NCBI RefSeq assembly: GCF_003606365.2
Contig: NZ_CP031933.2
Location: 372,001 to 436,000, forward strand
Length of the DNA: 64,000 nucleotides
Reading direction: 5' to 3'
Source of the DNA: Companilactobacillus zhachilii
GTDB lineage: Bacteria > Bacillota > Bacilli > Lactobacillales > Lactobacillaceae
Of this stretch, positions 44,827 to 52,217 are shown piece by piece. The notes below the pieces were generated by a model. The model was not told the DNA's origin. It worked only from the letters and a program-made list of their open reading frames with translations, and searched no databases. The position numbers and the translations under genes are program-made. Positions within the stretch are counted from its first letter, which is position 1. Every line of letters starts with the position of its first letter.

Positions 44827-46770
44827 ATGTTAATGAGTAAAGTTATCGGTGGTTCAGGTGACATGGTTGATGCCAAACCAGCCGATTTTAAAGATAATTT
44901 GTATTTAGCAGTCAATGGAGCTTGGCAAGAAAATGCTAAAATTCCAGCTGATAAATCACGTACCGGTGGTTTCATGGATCTTGACGAAGGTGTCGAGAAG
45001 AAGTTGATGAAAGAATTTCATGAATATGCTGATGGTGAAAAAGAACTAGATGATAAATTGATGATGCAAGCAGTTAAGTTATACCGTTTAGCGAATAATG
45101 TTGATCATTTAAGCAAATTTCATCAACAACCAATTTTGAAAGACATGCAACGAATTAGTGATTTGAACGATTTACAAGACTTGAGTGAAAATATGGCTCA
45201 ACTATCAAAAGATGGTTTCCCATTGCCAATCGATGGTGACGTTGATGCTGACATGAAAAATACCGCTAAGAATGCATTCTATATTGGCGGTGCCGGTTTA
45301 ATTTTACCCGACAAGTCATATTATGCAGAAGATAATGAGTCAGGTAAGAAATTATTGGCTAAGTACGCTGAAATTGCTGGCCGTTTACTTTCAATGATCG
45401 GTTACAAGTTAGATGATGCTAAAGAAATTGTTGAAAAAGCCTTAGCATTTGATAAGTCACTAGTTCCAATCGTAAAGAGTTCTGAAGAATGGGCTGATTA
45501 TACTAAAGTTTATAATCCAATGGACTTCAGTGAATTCGTCACAAAGTCAGATAAACTAGATTTGAAGAGCTTAGTCGTTGATTTAATCAATGATACACCG
45601 GACAAAGTTATCATCACAGAACCAAGATATTTGGACAACTTGAACAAATTAATCAATGACGGTACTTTCGAAAATATCAAAGCTTGGATGATGGTTAAAT
45701 TCGTCACAGGTAACGCTTCAATTCTTGATGAAGAATTCCGTCAAACAATCGGCGAATATCAACTTGCTAAAAGTGGTGCTAAGGAACTTCAAAATAGAAC
45801 AAAGTATGCTTATCACTTAGCTTCAGGTATTTTTAGTGAAGTTGTTGGAGCTTATTATGGTAAGAAATACTTTGGCGAAAAGGCTAAAGCAGACGTTCGT
45901 AGTATGGTTAAAAAGATGATTGCCATTTACGAACAAAGACTTTCTAACAACACTTGGTTGAGCGAAGATACTAAGAAAAAAGCTATCGTTAAACTAGATA
46001 AGATCGTAATTAAAGTAGGTTATCCTGATAAGATTCAAGATATTTACAGTAAATTTGAAATTAATGAAAATGATTCATTGTATGACAATATTTCACGTAT
46101 CAAGAAAATTATCACACAAGATTCATTGGATCAATATCACAAGCCAGTTGACCGTGAAAAATGGTTGATGCCAGGACACATGGTTAACGCTTGTTATGAT
46201 CCATCAAGAAATGACATCACTTTCCCAGCCGCTATTTTGCAAGCACCATTTTATAGTTTAGAGCAAACAAATAGTCAAAACTTCGGAGGAATCGGAGCCG
46301 TTATTGCCCATGAAATCTCACACGCCTTTGATAACAACGGGGCTCAATTTGATGAATACGGTAATATGAATAATTGGTGGACTAAAGAAGATTACGCTAA
46401 ATTCAAAGATCTAACTAAGAAAATGATTGAAGAATTTGACGGCATTCCATATGCAGGTAGTAAAGTAAATGGTACTTTAGTTGTCAGTGAAAACGTAGCC
46501 GACGTCGGTGGACTTCGTTGTGCCTTAGAAGCAGCAAAAGAAGATGCAGATTTCGATGCCAAAGCCTTCTTTACAAACTGGGCCAAAGTATGGAGAAATA
46601 AGTCAACAAAACAATTAACAGAAATGTTCCTATCAATTGACGTTCACTCACCAGCACCATTGCGTGCTAATGTTATGGCACAAAACATGGATGAATTCTA
46701 TGAAGCCTTTGACGTTAAACCAGGCGATGGTATGTGGTTGGATGAAGATAAGAGAGTTAATATCTGGTAG
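44827..46770 (+). CDS. pepO: M13 family endopeptidase PepO, paralog 1
   Basis: 647 residues. HEISHAFD (near 495) is the zinc-binding HExxH motif, with the third ligand in ENVADVGGL (near 555); NAYYDPS-like NACYDPSRNDI and the closing PGDGMWL are M13 family traits. Neprilysin-like oligopeptidase; no signal peptide, so cytosolic peptide breakdown. GGTGGAG precedes the ATG. About 70 percent similar by eye to the next pepO gene, a tandem duplication. Family-1 element upstream and family-2 element downstream. Confidence 0.95.
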   Translation: MLMSKVIGGSGDMVDAKPADFKDNLYLAVNGAWQENAKIPADKSRTGGFMDLDEGVEKKLMKEFHEYADGEKELDDKLMMQAVKLYRLANNVDHLSKFHQQPILKDMQRISDLNDLQDLSENMAQLSKDGFPLPIDGDVDADMKNTAKNAFYIGGAGLILPDKSYYAEDNESGKKLLAKYAEIAGRLLSMIGYKLDDAKEIVEKALAFDKSLVPIVKSSEEWADYTKVYNPMDFSEFVTKSDKLDLKSLVVDLINDTPDKVIITEPRYLDNLNKLINDGTFENIKAWMMVKFVTGNASILDEEFRQTIGEYQLAKSGAKELQNRTKYAYHLASGIFSEVVGAYYGKKYFGEKAKADVRSMVKKMIAIYEQRLSNNTWLSEDTKKKAIVKLDKIVIKVGYPDKIQDIYSKFEINENDSLYDNISRIKKIITQDSLDQYHKPVDREKWLMPGHMVNACYDPSRNDITFPAAILQAPFYSLEQTNSQNFGGIGAVIAHEISHAFDNNGAQFDEYGNMNNWWTKEDYAKFKDLTKKMIEEFDGIPYAGSKVNGTLVVSENVADVGGLRCALEAAKEDADFDAKAFFTNWAKVWRNKSTKQLTEMFLSIDVHSPAPLRANVMAQNMDEFYEAFDVKPGDGMWLDEDKRVNIW

Positions 46771-46775
46771 AAATC

Positions 46776-46909
46776 AGAGGGCGGAGCAGGCCCGGGAATT
46801 TCCGAGCATTTGCATGACTTCACGAATCATCCGCGTGTTTTGCGGATGATTTGGGAAGTTAGGCAAAGCGGAAGAAATTGGCCTGTGCAGCCCGTTTTAA
46901 AGCCACTGC
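46776..46909 (+). ncRNA. family-2 structured 3' UTR element, copy e (after pepO1)
   Basis: Starts five bases after the stop. Almost the same sequence as copy b at 27198 (CAGGCC/GGCCTG, ATCCGC/GCGGAT), but with the complete 3' end AAAGCCACTGC. The shared unusual features suggest b and e derive from one another. The terminator comes 18 bases later. Confidence 0.8.
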
Positions 46910-46926
46910 ATATATAAAAAATTACA

Positions 46927-46982
46927 AAAAAAGATAGCACAAAGAAAACAATCTAAAAGATGTTTCTTGAAGCTATCTTTTT
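46927..46982 (+). terminator. terminator of the pepO1 transcript
   Basis: AAAAAGATAGC pairs with GCTATCTTTTT, with an inner AAGAAA and TTTCTT stem. Confidence 0.82.
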
Positions 46983-47027
46983 AAATTCCGTATATTTTAT
47001 CCAGTAATTAAAAACAACGAATAAACT

Positions 47028-47207
47028 AGCCGGAAGGAGCAAAAAATTTAGGTCGCTATGCAGGTGGCGTTATGGCTTCAGCCATTACACCACGGGACGA
47101 CTTTTGAAATTCGCGAACTTTGCGAATTTCAAAATCGAGACTTGAGACCGCTCCTTGGCTCAAGTCGGTCCCCATAGCGACCTAAATTTCTTGCTCCTGG
47201 AGGCGGA
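47028..47207 (+). repeat. family-1 structured element, copy 12 (subtype A)
   Basis: 25-bp outer stem from GGAGCAAAAAATTTAGG with one A-C position that would be G-T on the other strand. Hairpin 3 has four extra bases in its loop (GACCGCTCCTTGG). The flank CAACGAATAAAC is shared with copy 16. The pepO2 promoter lies directly after it. Confidence 0.9.
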
Positions 47208-47226
47208 ACATTTCAACAGCTTACGA

Positions 47227-47255
47227 TTGTTCTAATATGATTAGAAGAGTATTAT
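47227..47255 (+). promoter_or_regulatory. promoter of pepO2
   Basis: TTGTTC, 17 bases, TATTAT, 34 bases before the start codon and 20 after family-1 copy 12. Confidence 0.6.
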
Positions 47256-47288
47256 AGAAACACAAAACTAGTTATGGCGGTGAATCAA

Positions 47289-49235
47289 TTGAGAATTAAT
47301 AAAATTATTGGTGGTGCAGGCGATTTAGCATTGGATACTAAACCAACCGACTACAAAGATAACCTTTATTTAGCAGTCAATGGAGCTTGGCAAGATTCTG
47401 CCAAAATTCCAGCGGATAAATCTAGTGCCGGAGCTTCAGTCGATTTGGAATTAGAGATTGAAAAGAACTTAATGCAAGAATTTCATGATTTTGCTGAAAA
47501 TGATGAAAAAGTTGGTAGTTCTGAATTATTACAAGCCATCAAACTTTATCGTGTAGCGAAAAATACTGAAACATCACAAATGGTTCAAACTAATTCACTT
47601 TTAAAAGATATTGACCGTATCAAAGCATTAAAATCTTTAGCTGATTTGGATAAAAATTTAGCAACTTTGGATAAAGATAATTTTGTTTTGCCGATATCGA
47701 TTTTTGTGGAAGCAGATATGAAAAATACTGCCAAACACGTTGCTTACGTTGCAGCAACGGACTTATTTTTGCCAGATAAATCTTACTATGAGTCTGACAA
47801 TGAATTTGGGAAAAAACTTTTAGACAAGTATCTTGATGTTGCTACACGTTTGTTGCAGAAACTTGGATATAGTGAGCAAAATGCCCAAGCGACTGTTCAA
47901 AAGGCTGCTAATTTTGATAAAGCACTAGTCCCAATTGTAAAGAGTTCTGAAGAATGGGCCGAGTATACCAAGATTTATAATCCTTATTCTTTGGCAGATT
48001 ACGCCGCCAAGTCACAGTATTTGAATTTACAAGCTTTTGTTGAAAATGAAATTGATGCTACACCAGAGAAAGTTATTGTAGTAGAACCAAGATTTATGGA
48101 TCATTTGGATGAATTAATAAATGATGATAATTTTGCTGATATTCAAGCGTGGATGATTGTTAGATATGTGATGGACAACGCCGAGATGGTCAGTGAAGAA
48201 TTTCGACAAATTTTTGGTGAGTTCAGATTGGCACGAAGCGGTGCTAAAGAATTGCCTAGTCGAGTCAAATTTGCTTATCATTTAGCTTCAAGAACGTTTG
48301 ATGAAGTAGTTGGTGTATATTACGGTCAGAAGTATTTTGGAGAAAAAGCTAAAGCCGACGTTACCAAAATGATTGAACAGATGATTGCCATTTATAAGCA
48401 ACGATTGTCTGATAACGATTGGCTAAGTGAGGCCACTAAAGAAAAAGCAATCGTCAAGTTGAATAAAATCGTACTAAAAGTCGGATATCCCGATAAAATT
48501 GAAGATATTTATCGTCAATTAACAATTGATGAATCAGCAACCTTGTACGATAACATGATTAAATTAAAGCAAATTTTGACCAAAGATAATTTAGCAGATT
48601 ATAAACGTCCCGTTGATCGAACAAAATGGTTGATGCCAGGACACATGGTAAATGCCTGTTATGATTCGTCCCGCAATGATATCACCTTCCCAGCAGCCAT
48701 TTTACAAGCACCGTTTTATAGTTTGAAACAAACAACCAGCGAAAATTATGGTGGAATTGGAGCTACAATCGCTCATGAAATTTCCCATGCTTTTGATAAC
48801 AACGGTGCCCAATTTGATGAGTACGGCAATATGCATGATTGGTGGACTAAAGAAGATTATGCCAAATTTAAAGAATTGACCCAAAAGATGATTGATCAAT
48901 TCCAAGGCATCGTTTATGCAGGTGGCAAAGTTAACGGAAAACTAGTTGTCAGTGAAAATATCGCAGACGTCGGCGGAATGCGCTGTGCCATTGAAGCGGC
49001 TAAGTTAGAACCAGATTATGACCCCAAGCAATTCTTCATTCAATGGGCCAAATCATGGCGCTATAAAGCTACCCAAGAATACAATCAAGACCTCTTAGCA
49101 ACCGACGTCCACGCTCCACAACCAATGCGAGCAAACGTCATGTCACAAGATTTAGACGAATTTTATGAAGCCTTCGATGTGAAACCAGGCGACGGTATGT
49201 GGTTAGACCCTAAGGATAGAATTACGATTTGGTAA
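47289..49235 (+). CDS. pepO: M13 family endopeptidase PepO, paralog 2
   Basis: 648 residues from a TTG start at 47289. The ATG at 47274 has no RBS and codes over GGCGGTG, the site that in pepO1 serves as the RBS at the matching place; aligning the two genes puts TTG opposite the pepO1 ATG. HEISHAFD and ENIADVGGM are intact, so the enzyme should be active. Sequence differences from paralog 1 are spread throughout, so the duplication is old. It has its own promoter. Confidence 0.93.
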   Translation: MRINKIIGGAGDLALDTKPTDYKDNLYLAVNGAWQDSAKIPADKSSAGASVDLELEIEKNLMQEFHDFAENDEKVGSSELLQAIKLYRVAKNTETSQMVQTNSLLKDIDRIKALKSLADLDKNLATLDKDNFVLPISIFVEADMKNTAKHVAYVAATDLFLPDKSYYESDNEFGKKLLDKYLDVATRLLQKLGYSEQNAQATVQKAANFDKALVPIVKSSEEWAEYTKIYNPYSLADYAAKSQYLNLQAFVENEIDATPEKVIVVEPRFMDHLDELINDDNFADIQAWMIVRYVMDNAEMVSEEFRQIFGEFRLARSGAKELPSRVKFAYHLASRTFDEVVGVYYGQKYFGEKAKADVTKMIEQMIAIYKQRLSDNDWLSEATKEKAIVKLNKIVLKVGYPDKIEDIYRQLTIDESATLYDNMIKLKQILTKDNLADYKRPVDRTKWLMPGHMVNACYDSSRNDITFPAAILQAPFYSLKQTTSENYGGIGATIAHEISHAFDNNGAQFDEYGNMHDWWTKEDYAKFKELTQKMIDQFQGIVYAGGKVNGKLVVSENIADVGGMRCAIEAAKLEPDYDPKQFFIQWAKSWRYKATQEYNQDLLATDVHAPQPMRANVMSQDLDEFYEAFDVKPGDGMWLDPKDRITIW

Positions 49236-49281
49236 TATTGACTTCGAGTGCAAGAAAACTCAGAGGTTAAAAAATAAATAT

Positions 49282-49330
49282 AAACACCTATAAGACTATC
49301 GGTTTGATGGTTTTGTGCGGGTGTTTTTTT
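49282..49330 (+). terminator. terminator of pepO2
   Basis: AAACACC pairs with GGGTGTTT at the base, with ACTATC and GATGGT inside; seven T follow. Confidence 0.65.
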
Positions 49331-49391
49331 GTTCTTAGAACCATATACCTTATTAGACAAATTAAGACCATTAAACTAAATCAAACAAAAT

Positions 49392-49567
49392 AGTCGGAGG
49401 AGGAGAGAAAATGTACCTGCTGTGAAAGTGGCGTTAGAGCTTTAGCTCTTACACCACCGGGCGTGTTTGAAGACTTGCTGAACTTGCAAGGCTTCAAACC
49501 GAGGCCTGAGACCTTGGCTCAGGCCGGTCCGCATAGCAGGTGCATTTTCTCTCCTCCGGAGACGGCC
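49392..49567 (+). repeat. family-1 structured element, copy 13 (subtype B)
   Basis: Outer stem GGAGGAGAGAAAATG with CATTTTCTCTCCTCC and ACCTGC with GCAGGT, containing one T-G that would be A-C on the other strand. Hairpin 2 GTTTGAAGACTTGC with GCAAGGCTTCAAAC. Upstream of the MFS gene and its promoter; copy 14, inverted, lies at the gene's other end. Confidence 0.9.
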
Positions 49568-49580
49568 AAATATAAAATTA

Positions 49581-49609
49581 TTGCTAACCAAAAACAAATA
49601 TGATAAGAT
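49581..49609 (+). promoter_or_regulatory. candidate promoter of the MFS gene
   Basis: TTGCTA, 17 bases, TAAGAT, directly after family-1 copy 13. Confidence 0.45.
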
Positions 49610-49650
49610 TTTTCAGCTTGTTATAAATCCATAATAAAGGGGGGATTTTT

Positions 49651-50898
49651 ATGGAAAAAGAAACATTTGCTATCGAGAATTGGCGCCGCAATATTTACCT
49701 ATTTTTAACTGGACAATTCTTATCAGGAATTACCAGTATGGTGGTTCAATACGCTATTATTTGGTATCTAACGAAACAGACCGGTTCGGCGACTGTCCTG
49801 AGTATGGCAACATTGTTAGGCATGTTGCCAATGATTTTGTTGAGCCCATTTGTAGGACCTTACGTTGATAGGACGAACAAAAAAGTGTTATTGATCGTAC
49901 CGGATATTATTGCCGCATTAGTAGCGGTAGTATTAGCAACTGTAGGTTTTGTCACACACAACTTTCCAATTTGGTTAGTTTTCATTTCGTTGGTTATTCG
50001 TGCGATTGCACAAACTTTTCAAATGCCCACCATTCAATCTATTTTGCCAACTATGGTACCAAAAGATCAGTTGACGAAAATCAATGGTCAGTTAGGAATG
50101 GTGCAGTCAGCTAATTTCATCATTGCACCAGCGTTAGGAGCCTTTTTATTTGCTATCATTTCCATGCCCGTTTTAATTTTATTTGACGTTTTGGGAGCGA
50201 TTGTCGGAGTAACGATTATCTTATTCGTAAAAATCCCTGAAAATGTTCAAATTGATGAGAAAGTTCATGTTTTGGCAGATGCTAAATTTGGCTTAGATCA
50301 ATTGCGTGCCAAGAAAGGATTGTGGTACATCACTTTAATGGGAGCCGCCTTCACGTTAATGTTTATGCCCGCAGTCAGCATGTATCCATTAATGACCATG
50401 TCTTATTTCAAGGGTACAGTTGCCCAAGCAGGTATAATTGAAATGATTTATTCCGTTGGAGCATTAATCGGTGGAACCATTATCGGTTTTCTAGGAAACT
50501 GGTCCGATCGACTAAAACCAATTTTAATATCAATGTTTATTATGGGCATCACCATGGGAGCCAGTGGTTTCTTACCAAGAAATTACACCGGATTTTTGTG
50601 GTTCTTTGTCCTGAACGCTATCGGAGGAATCGCAGCACCATTTTTTAATACTCTATTGATGGCAATAATCCAACAAAGCTACCCACCTGAACATTTAGGT
50701 CGAGTATTAGGAATCATGAATTCACTAATGAGTTTAGCTGGACCAGTTGGACTAATTTTTGCTGGTCCTTTGGCTGATAAAATTGGTGTAAATAATTTAT
50801 TTGTAATTGCAGGAGTTGGAACAATTGTTTGTGGAATTTTTGTTTTGATGAATGGGTCAACTCGTAATTATGATAAAGAATTACAAAAAGAATTGTAG
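49651..50898 (+). CDS. MFS transporter, Mef-like drug efflux family
   Basis: 415 residues with 12 predicted helices. GQFLSGITSMVVQYAIIWYL, the loop GPYVDRTNKKVLL (motif A) and LGRVLGIMNSLMSLAGPVGL resemble MefA/MefE-type macrolide exporters and other MFS_3/DHA3 members, which pump out hydrophobic compounds by proton exchange. The substrate is unknown, and many housekeeping members share this pattern. GGGGGG RBS before the ATG. Confidence 0.82.
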   Translation: MEKETFAIENWRRNIYLFLTGQFLSGITSMVVQYAIIWYLTKQTGSATVLSMATLLGMLPMILLSPFVGPYVDRTNKKVLLIVPDIIAALVAVVLATVGFVTHNFPIWLVFISLVIRAIAQTFQMPTIQSILPTMVPKDQLTKINGQLGMVQSANFIIAPALGAFLFAIISMPVLILFDVLGAIVGVTIILFVKIPENVQIDEKVHVLADAKFGLDQLRAKKGLWYITLMGAAFTLMFMPAVSMYPLMTMSYFKGTVAQAGIIEMIYSVGALIGGTIIGFLGNWSDRLKPILISMFIMGITMGASGFLPRNYTGFLWFFVLNAIGGIAAPFFNTLLMAIIQQSYPPEHLGRVLGIMNSLMSLAGPVGLIFAGPLADKIGVNNLFVIAGVGTIVCGIFVLMNGSTRNYDKELQKEL

Positions 50899-50910
50899 GG
50901 TGTTTAAGTA

Positions 50911-51086
50911 TACCGCCGCAAGGAGTAAGAAATTTGAGTCGCTATGGGGACCGACCTGAGCCAAGGTCTCAGGTCTCGATTTTGAGCCTTGCATAAACCG
51001 CAAGTCTCAAAACTCGTCCCGTGGTGTAAGCACTAAAGTGCTAACACCACCTTCATAGCGACTCAAATTCTTACTCCTTGTGGCTA
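50911..51086 (-). repeat. family-1 structured element, copy 14 (subtype A)
   Basis: Starts 13 bases after the MFS stop, in inverse orientation. The outer stem AAGGAGTAAGAA with TTCTTACTCCTT has one bulge. In the MFS mRNA its complement would form the 3' UTR before the terminator at 51142. Left member of a head-to-head pair with copy 15. Confidence 0.9.
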
Positions 51087-51141
51087 GTGTATTTTTTTAA
51101 TGTTTGGTTGATTATTGAATTTTTTAATATTAGGTCAGATT

Positions 51142-51171
51142 AGTCAGATTATGGTTATCTGGCTTTTTTTA
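51142..51171 (+). terminator. terminator between family-1 copies 14 and 15
   Basis: AGTCAGAT pairs with ATCTGGCT (one T-G) and seven T follow. It ends plus-strand transcripts that cross copy 14. Confidence 0.75.
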
Positions 51172-51235
51172 TTTGTAATTAGATATTAAAAGTTTAATTT
51201 AAGTTATCAGATTATTCTCGAATGAATAAGGGACC

Positions 51236-51420
51236 AGTCGGAAGAGTTGGACAGTGGTTACTGGCAGTGAAAGTGGTGTTAGGACGACTGGTTCTGTCGT
51301 TCTTACAGCACCGGGCGAGTTGAAGACTTGCTGGGCTTGCAAGGCTTCAACCGAGGTCCGAGACCTTGGCTCGGGCCGTTCCGCACTGCCAGTAACCACT
51401 GTCCAACTCTGGAGACGGCA
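51236..51420 (+). repeat. family-1 structured element, copy 15 (subtype B)
   Basis: Outer stem GAGTTGGACAGTGGTTACTG with its complement, 21 bp perfect, related in part to copies 1 and 9. Hairpin 1 is lengthened (GGACGACTGGTTCTGTCGTTC). Ends GGAGACGGCA, 31 bases before the -35 box of the ABC gene. Confidence 0.9.
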
Positions 51421-51450
51421 AGCAGAAACTACCAAAAAAATTATTATTTT

Positions 51451-51478
51451 TTGTTCTGAATCCGTTTTCTTATATAAT
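51451..51478 (+). promoter_or_regulatory. promoter of the FtsX-type ABC operon
   Basis: TTGTTC, 16 bases, TATAAT; start codon 29 bases on with GAGG between. Confidence 0.65.
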
Positions 51479-51506
51479 GGTAGGTAACGAAGAAAGGTGA
51501 GGGGCA

Positions 51507-52208
51507 ATGGCATACATTGAAGTTAGAAATGAATCGAAACGTTATCACATGGGAGAAACGACGATTGTTGCTAATAATAATCTGAGTTTTGATGTGGACA
51601 AAGGTAAATTAACTGTAATCTTAGGACCAAGTGGTGCTGGTAAATCGACAGTTCTTAATATTTTAGGGGGTATGGATACACCGACTGAAGGTCAAGTAAT
51701 TATCGACGGGACCGATATTGCTACTTTCTCAGAACGTGAATTGACGACTTATCGCCGGAATGATGTTGGTTTTATTTTTCAGTTTTATAACTTGATACCT
51801 AATTTAACAACCAAGGAGAATGTGGAATTAGCTTCAGCAATTGTTAAAGATGCTTTGGATGCCACTAGTACCTTGCAGGCAGTTGGGTTAGGTGATCGAA
51901 TCGATAATTTTCCTTCTCAACTATCTGGTGGTGAACAACAACGTGTTGCGATTGCTAGAGCTTTAGCCAAAAATCCTAAATTATTGTTGTGTGATGAGCC
52001 GACTGGTGCGCTTGATTATGAAACTGGTAAGCAAGTTTTAGCCTTGTTACAAAATGCTAGTCGTTTAAATAATAAGACCGTGATTGTCATTACTCACAAT
52101 TCAGCCTTAGCCAAGATGGCTGATCGAGTGATTCGGATTCATGATGCCAAAGTTCAGTCGATTGAAGATAACCCTTACCCTACTCCAGTCCAAGATATTG
52201 AATGGTAG
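51507..52208 (+). CDS. ABC transporter ATPase (MacB/LolD type)
   Basis: 233 residues. Walker [11 protein letters not shown]-loop [13 protein letters not shown], signature [15 protein letters not shown] and Walker [13 protein letters not shown] are all intact. This class works with FtsX-fold membrane proteins and uses ATP to drive mechanical movement across the envelope, such as peptide or lipoprotein handling, rather than transport through a channel. The partner gene begins 9 bases later. Confidence 0.92.
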   Translation: MAYIEVRNESKRYHMGETTIVANNNLSFDVDKGKLTVILGPSGAGKSTVLNILGGMDTPTEGQVIIDGTDIATFSERELTTYRRNDVGFIFQFYNLIPNLTTKENVELASAIVKDALDATSTLQAVGLGDRIDNFPSQLSGGEQQRVAIARALAKNPKLLLCDEPTGALDYETGKQVLALLQNASRLNNKTVIVITHNSALAKMADRVIRIHDAKVQSIEDNPYPTPVQDIEW

Positions 52209-52217
52209 GTGATGAAA

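Noticed and set aside
49651-50898. Acquired macrolide resistance gene mef
   Set aside because: Similarity is at family level only, there are no mobile elements around it, and many chromosomal MFS proteins share these motifs.
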